In this document: piece by piece, positions 24,052-36,604 of the stretch
Layout: every line of letters starts with the position of its first letter
Numbering within the stretch: position 1 is the first letter of the stretch
Assembly (NCBI GenBank): GCA_003049485.1
Contig: PYST01000171.1
Coordinates: 21,487 to 85,486, forward strand
Length of the DNA stretch: 64,000 nt
Direction: 5' to 3'
DNA from: Ophioceras dolichostomum
Lineage: Eukaryota > Ascomycota > Sordariomycetes > Magnaporthales > Ophioceraceae
Notes under the pieces: generated by a model
Database searches by the model: none
Seen by the model: only the letters and a program-made list of their open reading frames with translations
Told to the model about the DNA's origin: nothing
Translations under genes and position numbers: made by a program

Positions 24052-24741
24052 ATGGTGAGTTGCCACTCACTGCCTTAGTTGTGTTCATGATGAACAAGGG
24101 CCATCTCGCCTTGCGACTCGACAGTGATGTGTCGCCGAATCTCCCGTTGCTTTGACCTGCCTTCGAACTATACTCGGCCTCTTTGCTGACTGATGGCTTG
24201 TACGATGCGCACCAGTCTTCTCCCCGGTCTTCGTCCCCGGTCAACTCTCCGGCTGCCTCCGCTGGTGCCAGCACGGCACGGCCTTCGTCGCCGACTCCCC
24301 CAGGCGGCGCCCGTACCGCGATTCGTCGCCGAGCCGCCGCGGATCAGAAGGAGAAGATTGCCAATGCCCGACCAAACAGCACACGCGCTGCCGGTGCTGG
24401 TGGCAGCAGCAGCACCATGCTCAGTACGAGGGGATCCATTCCTTGCTTGGTCGGCTGAGGAGTTATTTCACTCCCCACATCTCGACGGTGGGCTTCGGCT
24501 AACATTCACGAAATAGGGCTCTACACGGACGAGTCGCCCGGCCTGAAGGTCGATCCTGTCGTTGTTCTCGTACTCTCCCTTGTGTTCATCTTCAGCGTTG
24601 TTGCCCTCCATAGTAAGGTTTTCCCTCATGAACGGGCCAGCCCTCGCCTTCCGAAGCGTCCACATGGCCTCGCTAACATCTCCGTCTCACCCCCCTCGCG
24701 CGTCAGTCATTGCCAAGATCACCCGGCGGTTCTCCAGCTAA
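24052..24741 (+). CDS. SBH1: Sec61 beta subunit (Sbh1) of the ER translocon
   Basis: Four exons (24052-24054, 24216-24423, 24517-24612, 24707-24741) give 113 residues. The first coding exon is the ATG codon alone, immediately followed by GTGAGT, so ORF-based calling misses it. The protein has a Ser/Pro/Ala-rich cytosolic N terminus (SSPRSSSPVNSP...), a basic AIRRRAAADQKEK stretch, the signature SSTMLRLYTDESPGLKVDP, and one C-terminal transmembrane helix (VVVLVLSLVFIFSVVALHII) ending KITRRFSS. It is a tail-anchored subunit of the heterotrimeric Sec61 channel that couples co-translational translocation. Splice phases agree at all three introns. The identification is very secure. Confidence 0.96.
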
Positions 24742-26246
24742 AGCGAATTGGACACTTCTATTTGGATCTAAAAAGAACGGGTCGAGGCAGGAGTCTCAAG
24801 GGTTGGAGTGCTATCTGACGGTGGTGTCGATGTGCTGGCTCTACGCAGACGAGGGCCACGGCCGGCATTTGTTACAACCGTGGAATGGGTTTCGGCGCAA
24901 CTATCACGATTTCCCTGGCAATGGGAGGAGGGTGCTGTTCGGCTCCCACACCGTTACTTAAAACTGTCTTCAAGCGAATTTATCGGGCGCGCTCTGGGTA
25001 TCATTTTCATGGCAACCCACTATACCATACGACGACAGACCCTGGGCGCAACTTCCAAGGCAATATATCACCGGACTTTATTTCGAATTGATCCTAGATT
25101 AGGGAGGAAGTCGAGATGGCCAATCTCGCGCGACCCCCGGCCCTCAGAGGGAGAAACCATTTTTCTCATTTCCTAGATGCACCGCACTCGCTGTTCACGA
25201 GAGGCGATGAGGGGCGTGCAATGCATTGGATACCCCTTGAGTATCCATCTCTCTGCAGCAAAGAGGACACAACTTCGATATACAAGTTGTAGTAGTACTA
25301 AAGGCGACAAGTTGGTAGAAATGATTAGCCTCGTAATTGCCTTTGGCTGGTACCTCCCTACCTGTAGGTAAGGTAGGTAGTCCTTTCTGGTGCCCATTGG
25401 CGTCCGAAACGCAGCTATTTTCCGCCTGTAGCGACCATTCAACAGTAAAGAGCAAATGGTAAGGTAGGCACCTGGAACACGATGCTCTGTGCGGCCAGAA
25501 CCTTGGTGCCTACGCCTCTAAGTGGGACAATGGAGCAATGCGGGCGTGATGATACAGGGGTTGGGCAACGTAAGCTAATACCTTGTCGCAACCTCCGTTC
25601 TTCTTGAAGGGTGGCAGCCAACCGTAAGAGCAACATTGAAAACGTCACCAACGGCAAACAGGAAAATAAAGCTGGGAAGTCGCAGCGAGACCACGTGTTT
25701 GTGGGTAGGTGTATTATGCATCATTGAGCTGAAGCCGTTAGGCTGGTCGGAGGTCAACTATAATAATAGTAGACATCAGTCAAGATGCCAATTCGCCGCT
25801 GCTGATCACGACAGGGGTTTTAACTCTGTGCTCTGATACTGCCTCCATACTCTCCCCCATACCCACTCTCTCTGCCTGTCCTCTAAGCCTCCTCTCGTAC
25901 TTGTCTTGCTCTGCTTAACTAGTGCACGGATAGGTATCAGACATCAAATACCTCCTCTGTCTGCCACAAACAACAAAACTGCCTTTAAGCAAAATCCGGG
26001 CACTGAAGGATACCTTCCTGGTACCCCTACAGGTCACTGAGGCATAGTAGATATCACTCACAACATCTGCAGCAAGGTATCAGTGGCACACAGCAAATAG
26101 TGTGCCCGAGCAATCCGCCCCAGGATTTCGAGTTCCCGTCGAGGCATTTATTGTCTGCGACTCACTGCCTCCATCTACTCCCCAGGCCAGCGTCTCTTGC
26201 CGAGGAAAGGGGGCAGCTTTGTGCAGCTTTGTACAGCTTTGCTCTC
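24742..26246. other. Intergenic region SBH1/glucosyltransferase
   Basis: About 1.5 kb has no gene-like frame. A block of TACCT/AGGTA motifs lies at 25351-25380. The last about 400 nt are C/T-rich and probably promoter and leader of the next gene. Confidence 0.45.
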
Positions 26247-29200
26247 ATGGCGGAGCCACCACTCAAGGACCGTCGGGCATCGGGTCCCGGATCTGGTCCC
26301 GGATCTGGCATCACCGCCGCCAACACTTTCGCTAGCGGACCGCCCTTGCGACGACGAAGCCTCCCAGATGTCGATCTTGGCGCCGACGACGACGCGCCGC
26401 CGCCCGCGTATGGCGAGCATCACGATCAAATTCAACTCTCGCAAGCTGGTTTTGAGGCCGGTGCAGCTGTTACATGTATGTCCCTACTATTTGGCCTTCC
26501 CTTTCCTCTGATCCTGCTTAGGACGGACCCGAATCCCCTTGGCTGGCTCGCCATTGCCCGGCTCCCTTTCCCGTTTCCCACTTTCTTCGCAACAATCTGT
26601 AGTTGTATTCATCTTGCTTACAGCTACTAGCCGATGGACGCATCAACATCAACATCCACCAGGCGACGCGGCGATTCGCGGAGTTGCTGGCTCCAGCGTT
26701 GCGGTCTCAGTTGCTGCCACAGGAGAAATCGACGCTGGGCGTGGAGCAACAGCGGCCTCCTCCGTCGTACGTGCCGCCAAGCCTGGGTGGATGGCCGGGC
26801 CAGGTGCCGCCGCCAAAGCTCAACGTAGTGGTGCAGATCGTGGGCTCGCGCGGCGATGTGCAGCCGTTCGTGGCGTTGGGTCGGGTGTTGAAGGAGACGT
26901 ACGGTCACCGCGTGCGCATTGCCACCCACCCCACCTTTCATGACTTTGTCACAGAGAATGGCCTCGAGTTCTTCAGCATCGGCGGAGACCCGGCCGACTT
27001 GATGGCCTTTATGGTGAAGCATCCAGGCCTCATGCCGGGCTTCGACGCCATCAAGAGCGGCGAGATTCGCAGGCGGAGGCTCGGCATTGAAGAGATCCTG
27101 CTGGGCTGCTGGCGCTCGTGCTTCGAGCCCGGCGACGGCATCGGGCCGCCTCCCCAAGCCCACCGGGCGGACCAGCCGCTGGAAGATCACTACTCTCAGT
27201 TTGACCCCGGCACGTCGCGGCGGCCGTTCGTCGCCGATGCCATAGTGGCGAATCCCCCGAGCTTTGCCGCGATCCATCTGGCCGAGAAGCTGGGAATCCC
27301 ACTTCATATGATGTTCACGTGAGACCTCCCTTTCCAGTTGCCCCCGGAGGACTCGCTCGCAATTCCGTGCTACAAAGACATCCCTCACCGAGACCCGGCT
27401 CGTCTCGTCTGAACGACTGACCACCACCTTCTCGAACAGTATGCCATGGTCGCCGACACGGGCGTTCCCACACCCCCTGTCGAACGTTCAGTCGACAAAC
27501 ACAGACGACTACATGACCAACTACGTCACGTACGCGCTGGTCGAGATGATGACTTGGCAAGGCCTCGGGGACGTGATCAACCGGTTCAGGGAGAAGATAC
27601 TGGATCTGGAACCCCTGTCGCTCATCTGGGCGCCCGGGCTGCTCAGCAGACTCAGGGTGCCGACTACGTATTGCTGGTGAGTACGATATCACATGTCACA
27701 TCCCATGTCACATCACTTGCGGGAAAGGGGTAGAGGTAGAGAACAGAGATCATCAATGCTGACAGACAACTATAGGTCTCCTGCTCTGATCCCAAAGCCT
27801 GGCGACTGGACCCAGGAGATCACGGTTTCGGGTTTCTACTTCCTCGACCTTGCCTCTTCGTACGTCCCTGACCCCGAGCTGGCAGCATTTCTCGACGCTG
27901 GGCCGCCTCCGGTGTACATTGGGTTCGGCTCAATTGTATGTCAGGACCCCAATGCACTCACTAGGATGATATTCGACGCCATATCCATGACGGGCGTGCG
28001 GGCACTCGTGTCGAAGGGCTGGGGAGGTATCGGTGCCGACGCGATCGGCATCCCAGACGGCGTCTTCATGCTCGGCAACTGCCCTCACGACTGGTTGTTC
28101 AAGCGGGTTTCGTGTGTGGTGCACCATGGCGGGGCGGGCACGACCGCCGCAGGAATCCGCCTCGGCAGGCCCACCGTGGTCGTCCCCTTTTTCGGCGACC
28201 AGCCCTTCTGGGGTGCAATGATAGCCCGCGCCGGCGCCGGGCCAGAGCCCATCCCACACGCGAAGCTCACGGCCGAGAAGCTGGCCGCCGCCATCCAGCA
28301 CGCCCTCAAGCCCGAAACGTTGGCCAAGGCCGAGGAGCTGGGGCGCAAGATCGGCGAAGAGAAGGGCACAGATGTAGGAGCCAAGAGCTTCCATGACTTC
28401 CTCGACTCCGACAACTTGCGCTGCTCGCTCGCCCCCAGCCGCACCGCCACTTGGCGCATCAGACGCTCGCAGGTCAGGCTCTCCCCGCTCGCCGCCGCGG
28501 TTCTCCTTGGAGAAGGCGTCCTCACGCAGGGTGACCTGAAGCTCTACCGCCCGAGGGAGTACAATACCGAGGAGCAGCCGTGGGACCCCGTCACTGCCGT
28601 AACCGCCGCGTTGGTCGGCGACATAAGCTCCATCACCATGGCCATTGGAGACATCCCTCGAGAGCTGTTCAGGGGGGGAAAGAAGAAAAAGGACGCGGGC
28701 ACCCCGGGTGCTGGCCCAGGTGCAGGTCCAGGTGCAGGTCCAGGCACAGGAGGCACCTCACCCGCTCCTCACCCATCCTTCACGACTCTATCGCAGTCAG
28801 ATACAGCATCAATCGCCCCTTCAGTTGTGGCGTCTCCCAGTCCAAGAGCGGCACCACCGGGGCGGCTGGAGCCAGATACTCTTTCTACCCTCGCCACAGC
28901 TTCCTCATCTTCTACATCGCAGCGTGTTCGCCCGACATTAACCGTCAGCGCCCCGGTCATCCTGGACGCAGACGCGACAGCCCCAGAGGTCGTCCCAGAA
29001 GGCGCCCAAGAAGGAGTTCCAATGCTCGCGGGCGAAAGCGATTCCCCGGAAATCGGGCACCCCGCGGAGGGCAGCCCAGCCCAGCCTCATAAAGTCTCGA
29101 CTGATCATCGTCCTCTCGATTCCCTCTCTAATCGGTCGTCTCACCTAGATGATCAGACACTCGACAAGGCCAGGGACGCTGGCAAGTCTCGAAGCCCCTC

Positions 29201-30996
29201 TCCCGGTATCTCCGCGGCGGCAACAATAGAGGCTGCCGTGGGAACCGGCAAGGGTGTAGCGCGGGTGGTTGACGCCGGAATCAAGACGCCCCTGAATTTC
29301 TGCATGGGGCTGGCCCGAGGCTTCCGCAATATGCCCAAGCTATACAATGACGAGACCGTCCGTCCCCCGGAAAAGGTGACTAACCTCTCCACTGGCCTGA
29401 AGGTTGCCGGGAAAGAATTTGGTCTTGGACTCTATGACGGCTTGGCCGGCTTGGTTACTCAGCCGCTCAGAGGTGCGGAGAAGGAGGGGGGGGTTGGTGC
29501 GGTCAAGGGATTTGGGAAGGGAATTGGCGGCCTTTTGATCAAACCGGCGGCTGGTACGTTTTGTTTTGCTTTTTGACATTTTTGTTGTCCTTTCCTTGAC
29601 GGGCAACCTGCTAATCCAAATACTCCCAGCCATCTGGGCCTTGCCTGCCTATACCATGCAGGGCATCCATGCCGAGATCCGCAACCGGGGCAGCAGAAGC
29701 TGGCAGAACTTTGTCATCGGGTCCCGACTGGCGCAGGGCCGGGAGGATCTCCATCTTTCGTCGCCCGGAGAGCGGGAAGACATCCTCATACGCTGGAGCC
29801 TCAAACAAGAGGATCTTAAAGGGTTCTACCTACTCAAACAGAAGGAGCTGAGGGAGGAGCTTAAGGAACAAAGAGAGAGGGTTCATGAGGGTCACACGAC
29901 AAGCAGCCTGCCCTCTAGGACTGGTGTCAACGAGTCCACTTTGTCTCTAGCGTCCGGTGGCTCATGGTCGACAGCATCGACGTCGGCTTCACACAGGCCT
30001 GCCGTTCCAGTTGCCGGAGCCGGAGCCGTGCCAAACGTAGACGAGGGGCCCCGGACCGGTTGGTGGCACACACGACACATGTCCTTTGAGGCGCGCAAGC
30101 AGCTGCACGCTCAGAAGGAGGCATGGAAGGCGCAGCTGCGCAACCGGGGGCACGTCAGTGTCAACAACCTTACACTTGTGGTCGGCGGGCGTGGAACCGA
30201 CGACATAGAACAGGCAATCCGCAGCTCTGTGCAGCAGACATCCACGGGCGACGCCGCCGAGGACGCAAGAGTCGAGCGTGCGATCCGCGCCAGCTTGTCC
30301 CAGGTTGGCAGCCTCGGCGAAACCGGCATTGAGCCGCAGCGTGGAACTTGGGCCCAGCCACCACCGCAAGGAGGAGCGATTACGTCTACGCCCGGCAGCT
30401 TCCTGTCGACCGAGGACATAACTGATGAGGAATACCAGGCTTTGATTGAAGAGGCTGTGCGACAGAGCTTGCTCCTGCAGGCCGCGGCCGGGACAGCTGT
30501 GACGGCTGGGGCGCCCGGGACGTTTGGAACCGAGACGGCACCAACCAGCATCAGCGACGGGAACGACGGGAGGGACGGAACCGACCGCGGCGACGTAGGT
30601 GGTGCCCACAACGACGACGATGACGAGGACCTCAAGAGGGCCATCGAGGAGTCGCGGTTGTATGAGCAAGCGCCGCCGCCATCGGACGCAACGGCGGCAA
30701 TAGACAGCGAGCTGAGGCGCGCCATGGAGGAGTCGGAGCGGACGCACCAGGACCAGCTGCGCCGAGACTCTACCGCCCGCGCCGAGGAGGAGACCGTGCT
30801 GGAGTACATCAAGAAGCAGAGCCTGGCCGAGGAGGAGTACCGCCGGCAGAAGGCCAAGGGGAAGACCGTCGCGGGCGCCGACAACGGCGACGAAGACGAG
30901 GATGAGGATCTGAGGAGGGCGATCGAGGAGAGCCTCAGGGTGACGTCAGCCAGACAGGATGATTCGGGCGCTGGCCCTTCTTCTCAGAAGGGGTGA
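26247..30996 (+). CDS. Sterol glucosyltransferase-like GT28 protein with VPS13/ATG2-C-like segment and UIM repeats
   Basis: Five exons (26247-26475, 26631-27318, 27440-27676, 27776-29553, 29630-30996) sum to 4299 nt, 1432 residues, with all phases consistent. Residues about 70-500 form a UDP-sugar sterol glucosyltransferase fold: the GT28 N-terminal loop VGSRGDVQPFVALG, the acceptor-side WSPTRAFPHPL, and the donor-binding HHGGAGTTAAGIRLGRP...PFFGDQPFWG. It lacks the PH/GRAM region of Atg26. A Pro/Ser-rich linker follows. Residues about 890-985 (GLARGFRNMPKLY, GLYDGLAGLVTQPLRGAEKEG, GFGKGIGGLLIKP) resemble the repeated amphipathic C-terminal region of VPS13/ATG2. The last third contains six UIM-like helices (see finding). 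It probably glycosylates membrane sterols or related lipids; ubiquitin binding is inferred. Confidence 0.88.
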
Positions 30997-33789
30997 TTAT
31001 TTGGCCCACGAACTTTGGCAACCCTTTACTCTTTTCTTTCCAGGATTGATCGAAGCTTGCGCTTTTATTGCCATTATCGGCGCAAAATACCCTTAGACTT
31101 TTTGTGGGTTGGTTGGTGTTAACCTCGGTTCCGTTGTCTCTCTCGTTGGCCTTCTCATTCTGTCGCGCAGTTTATCAACTCTACCCGCCACGGAATATGC
31201 ATCTACGTCCTTCCGGCGGCTGGTCTTAGGTCTCATTTGGGTGGGCATGGCCCTCGTATATTGTCCTCGACCTCTGCCATGTCCCGGTCGATTATGTGGC
31301 TCTTTGCGGTGGAAATGGCGAAATAGACCGGGACTGTTTACATGTACCACTCTGAGATGCCGGACGAGCCGTCAGCCTGCCTCCCCAGCCGTGGGGTAGC
31401 CTAGCCCGCACAGCGTGACCCTTGAAGATAGCCGATTGTCGGTTAGTCGACCAGCGATGCCCTCAAGTCCGTCGGACCTGTCCTTCTGGGGTGTTTTTTT
31501 GCCGTTTCGTCCAATGTTTTATTCAAAGTTTGATTGAGTGCAATACTCTTTTCGTTTTCGCTCTCTGATGGTGAGCATCAGTGGGTTTTCGTAAGATCGT
31601 TTATATGTACATTCTTGCCAGATATGTCACACCCTACCTCTAATACACTCATAACGCGGACATGGATTCGACAGATAACTGATATACCGCGGACGGATTG
31701 GTATCGGGAAACGTTGGGAAGTCCTTGGGAAGTTGTCACGGTGGTTGTCCCGGACTATCTGATCTTGAAGCCGGCGCCAGCTGACAAGTCCGAGTCCCTG
31801 CATGCGCCGAAAGCGGTCCGTCCAATATCACTCAGCGATATCAACGAGAGCCTCCCCATCCAGAGTTCCTGGTTCTCTTGTCCGGGCCGAGCTTCCAATA
31901 CCGAGGCCTGATCGAAAGGTTCAAGTCAGTCGATGCTCCCTACCTACCTAGGTGTATAAGCTTTGTTGACATGGACGACAAGCGCCGACTCGTCCTCCGC
32001 ACCTTTATTTTACAGACTCCCCATAAGCCCCTCCCAGCAGAGAACGTCGCCACTCGCCGAAACGACCGCTCATATGCTTGCTGGCATGCTTGAGCATCGT
32101 AATCTGAGCGCAACTGAGCTGGCGGCTAAACGCAAAAGTTGATCGGCAACTCGGCGTCTCTTGCCCCCGACTATCGACAGTGGGTGCTCCTGCCAGACAC
32201 AGCGGGCGTGGGGTTCTCACTCTTTCCCTAGTGAACTACCCCGTGGCCCCATGCACGAGCGTTCATCTCTTATTGCGTCAAGTTGTGTTCTGAACCGTGG
32301 CCCCGGCTGGCGTTGACAGAAATCGGGAGGTCTCCTCTGACTGCTATCGGAGGGAGCGGTTCGACGCGGTCAGTCTGCGCACCTGGCCGCCCCTTGCTCC
32401 CATTTCCTTACCCATGTCTCGAGCAACCCTACTCCCCCCCCACCCCCCTTCCGCCGCGCTTGTCCACCCGTGTAGGCGCCGTCAAATGTGCTGCCGCTTA
32501 TAGCCTGTGACGATTTGTGCCATACTGCTGCTTCATTGCTCTCTTTAACCCCCAGCAACTCGATCGGGAAAGCCGAAAAGCCATGACGAGCTCGGGTTAA
32601 GCCAAAACTTACCTTCTCAACCCTCTTCACATTCTTTCGGCTTTCTTTCATTCTTTCTTTTGGTTCATTTCAAGCTACCTACCTTCCCCAGCCAGGCAGT
32701 GCGGGTGCTATCTCATCAGGCCGACTTGGCGACCAGATATCCAGATTTGAAACATGCCTATCGTCGTATGTGGACACCTAGCTCCGGGGCGTACGTGACT
32801 GCGCACTGTCGGGCCGGCCGATGAGCCTTGCTTGACCGACGCTCTCTGTCTCCCTCGAGCCGATCATGAGGTAGGATGTTAGTCCCATTTCCTTTTTTAC
32901 TCTTGTCCGGCTAAGCTTTGCGCAGCAAACCTTCAGCACAATGCAGTCGTCGGGCATGGCTCTGCATCAAGTTCTCTGCACCAAAAGACACTCCCCAGGC
33001 GCACCCACCTCACATAGCCCCTGTCATTGCTTTCTCCTCGAGATCTCAGTCGTCTCGTCCAGAGAAAAACAGTCTCATGGCTTGGGGCCTAGCGCATTGC
33101 TGGTCACTCACACGTGATCCAGTCGACCATCGCCTCTTGATGGCTGCCCCCCTCGCATGGAACCGGGGACGGGAACCTTGGCAGATATATCTGGGCATCA
33201 GATGAGGCAGAATATTCTGCGATACTGTCCTCAATGGCTGCTGCTTGCCTCAAGTCACCAATTCTGCCCTCGCGGTGGACGTCGCGTCACCAAGACCGTC
33301 TAGGCCGACTGAACCATTCATCTCTCGACATGTTGGTCTCGACCGGCACCCCCCCCCCCTGACCTAGGGCTGCAGTCATGGCCAAAGCCGCAGTCATAGT
33401 CAACGCGACCACGCCATAGGACTACGCCATAGAAACTTGAGCCCGGTCGGGCTCTGGCCGTTCTTCCATGCAGGATGTCGGTGTGGCGGATGAGGTTTGA
33501 CGGATGGACTGACGGATGGATATTGGACGGTCGAAATAACCTCGCGCATATATACTGTTCTATGCGACCGTTTTTTAGTGCCTGCCCGGAGATGCAATCT
33601 GTGGTGGTTTTTTCCCCTTTCTCTTCTTTTCTTCTTCCTTCTCCCCTCCCTTATCCCCTTCGTCGTTTCTCACTTTTGTTCTTCCAAGCAGCGACTCAGG
33701 GGGCCTGTGCCATCGACCCTACCTTCCTTTCATAGCTTCCCTTATGCTTCCCTGTCTTTCCCCTTTGTCTTTCCCCTTTTCCTTACGTG
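30997..33789. other. Intergenic region, glucosyltransferase 3' flank and MFS promoter
   Basis: About 2.8 kb has only short, unrecognised frames. It contains C homopolymers (32434-32442 and 33351-33359), a CCTACCTACCTAGG motif near 31940 and a T/C-rich leader from about 33600. No transposon remnant is evident. Confidence 0.45.
33549..33554 (+). promoter_or_regulatory. TATA-like element of the MFS gene
   Basis: TATATA lies about 240 nt upstream of the start codon at 33790, with a C/T-rich tract between. It is a plausible TATA box; nothing in the sequence confirms use. Confidence 0.3.
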
Positions 33790-36604
33790 ATGGTCAACCC
33801 CGGCACAATGAAGCGACCCAGCCAGGGCTGCCAACTGTGTGCGCGCGTGCTGCAGCCGTCGCCCGATGGCACTTTATATAATCCGTCGGGGCACGACTCC
33901 GATAGCGGCACGCTGACGCCGCCGGTGCAGCCCTCGGCGTTGGCCGACGTGGATGGGGGCAAGCAAGAGGTGGTCGGCCAGAAGCCGGTCTTCAAGCCCA
34001 ACAGGGACTTCCTCCTCGCCTTCACGGCCCTGGCGGTCATCGCGCTCGGCGCCGCATTCGATGCCACGGGTCTCTCGGTGGCGTTGCCCACCATTAGCGC
34101 GGCCCTGAACGGCACGGCACTGGAAGCCTTCTGGTCCGGCACCTCGTTTCTGCTCGCCAGCACGGTCTTGCAGCCCACATTTGCTAGCCTTAGTAATATC
34201 TTGGGCCGTAAATATGTGAGTGATCGGTGCCCACTGCCCCTTCCTTGGTCATGGGAGACTCGAGGGCTGGACTTCTTTGTACTTGGCTGGGCCGGCTGGC
34301 GTCAGTGGTATATGACGATGTGGCCAAGTGGGGGGCTAAAGGCAGGAGAAAACACGAGGAGCCAACAACAAGAGGACTGACACCAAGGCGAAATGACCAC
34401 AGTTGATATATTTCACGCTGGTTCTCTTTGGGGCAGGATCCCTGGTGGCTGCCCTGGCTGGGAACTTTACCATCCTCCTCGTTGGCCGCACTGTTCAGGT
34501 AAGTGCTCCCCAATTCTTACTGGGTTTGGGTGGACAGTGGATCAGAAATGCGCAGGTTTGGACACCTATGTTTATAAGTGATGCTGACCGCTATGACTGG
34601 GAAATGTATAGGGTGTCGGAGGAGGAGGCTTGATTGCCCTGACAGAGGTCGTCATCACCGATCTCGTTCCACTTTACGCTCGTGGTACATGGTACGGGCT
34701 TTGAGAAGTTTAAGGCTTTGCACGCTCACCCATATCTCGCTCCTACGCCATACACGAAGCCATGAAGCAGACAGACGACCATTTTGGTACCAAGCTGACC
34801 ACATTGTGACGCCTACTATAGGTTCTCCGCCTTGAGTGCGGTGTGGAGCGTGGGCACCGTCTCGGGTCCCTTGATCGGAGCCGGCTTCGCCCAGAATGTG
34901 TCGTGGCGATGGATTTTCTGGATTAACCTCCCCATCATCGTCGTCGCCGGATTTTTCGTCGTGCTGTTCCTCAACCAGGCCCGCATCCCGGGCGACCTGA
35001 TGAAGAAGCTGGCCAACTTCGACTGGATGGGGTCCGTAATCTTCACAGGAAGCTCGACCTCGTTCCTCTTCGGAATCACCACGGGTGGTGTCATGTGGCC
35101 GTGGCAGTCGTACCATGTGCTCCTCCCTGTATTCCTGGGTGCTGCTGGCATGACTGCCTTCGCCTTTTACGAGTTCAAGTTCGCGTCGGATCCAATCATC
35201 AACCGCCGAATCTTCAGCAATGTGAGTAGAGAGCAAAGCCCCCAAGCCTCCTCCTATCTATGACTATGTACATGGGAGAAGGGGGAAATAGGAAGGGAGA
35301 CGAACGCACGCACGCCTTTTCCTTGCTAACATGAAGGCCATGCACTGCACAGTGGGACATGATCGTAAACTACATCATGACCGTTTTCCACGGCGCTGTT
35401 CTGTGGTCCATTGTCTTCTTCCTCTGTGAGATCCCCAAGATTCCCCGAATCTCGGCGTGCTCTTGCTCACTCACGGCCTGTCCAACACCGCTCGTTTCCA
35501 TTCTGACTCTTCTTTCCATTTTCTTTCGTAGTGTTATACTACCAGGGTGTCAAATTTGTAAGTGCCTAAAACACTCCTCGTTCTCCGGCGGTATCGGCGG
35601 CGTGTACGGTGTCATCATGGCCGAATGGACTCGTTTCCCGTTGAAGATTGTTGGACACTAACCTCTGTCCAAACAGTACACGCCCGTCATCTCAGCTGTG
35701 GCGGCGCTCCCGGAGTCGCTCACTGTGGCTCCTGCTGGTGTTGTGGTCGGCATAGTAGCCGCAAAGACTGGGTAGGTCATCTTTTCCTTGTCGTCGACGT
35801 CTCCTCGCCCCAAGGCTGACCACAGAATTAAAACACCCCTGTGAACCGGGATGAACAGTCACTATCGCTGGTCCATATGGATCGGCTGGGCCCTCGCAAC
35901 TCTGGGCTCCGGTCTGCTTTATCTTCTCGAGCCGAGCACATCTGTGGCCGGCTGGATCTTGCTGAACATCCCGGTTGGTATCGGTACCGGAATGTGAGTT
36001 TAACCCCTTTTTTTCTTCTTGCCCCTTACGCGTTAGCAGGCACCGTGGGGTCAACCGAATGGGCCGCCCAGCTCATGCTTTCGAATAACGACCGACTGAC
36101 TGACTTGAATCATGCCGTGTCGCCAAAACCGACAGGCTCTTCCCCGCGATGGCGTTGTCCATCCAAGCAGCCTGTGAGCCAGCGCTGAACGGACAGGCGG
36201 CCGCATTCTTCTCCTTCCTCAGGACCTTTGGCCAGGCGATCGGGGTGGCCATCTCCGGGTCGATCTTCCAGAACACCCTCCGCAACCGGCTACTGGCGCT
36301 GCCTCTGTACGCCAGTGTAGCCGACGACTACGCCCAGGAGGCCACTATCATCGTCGAGATCATCAAGCTCCTGAACGACGGCGAGCGCAAGAGGCAGCTC
36401 GTCGGAGCATACAACGACTCGCTGCACATGATATGGCTCACCTGCCTCATCTTCTCCGGCTTTTGCTTCCTCCTGAGCCTGACCATCAAGGGCTACACGC
36501 TGGACCAGGAGCACGTGACGGCCCAGGGCCTGGTAACACGGGAGGGCCAGACAGACCAGACGCCTAGCGATAGGCCCGAGACGTCGGCTGTTGTTGCTGT
36601 TTGA
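33790..36604 (+). CDS. MFS exporter, 14-TM drug:H+ antiporter (DHA14/DHA2-like)
   Basis: Nine exons (33790-34215, 34403-34498, 34612-34691, 34822-35221, 35353-35425, 35532-35557, 35677-35771, 35859-35993, 36136-36604) sum to exactly 600 codons (599 residues). Fourteen hydrophobic segments can be counted. Conserved MFS elements are LGRKY after TM2 (motif A end), the antiporter motif C in TM5 (SVGTVSGPLIGAGFA) followed by WRWIFWINLP, and a late FLRTFGQAIGVAISGSIFQN. The N terminus of about 75 residues is cytosolic and hydrophilic. Such proteins export toxins, drugs or secondary metabolites across the plasma membrane. No biosynthetic enzyme is adjacent, so the substrate is unknown. A second in-frame ATG at 33808 is an alternative start. 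Exon 6 is only 26 nt. The gene sits alone between large gene-free flanks. Confidence 0.9.

Noticed and set aside
33790..36604. MFS exporter as part of a secondary-metabolite cluster
   Set aside because: No polyketide synthase, NRPS, terpene cyclase, P450 or pathway regulator occurs anywhere in the 64 kb.
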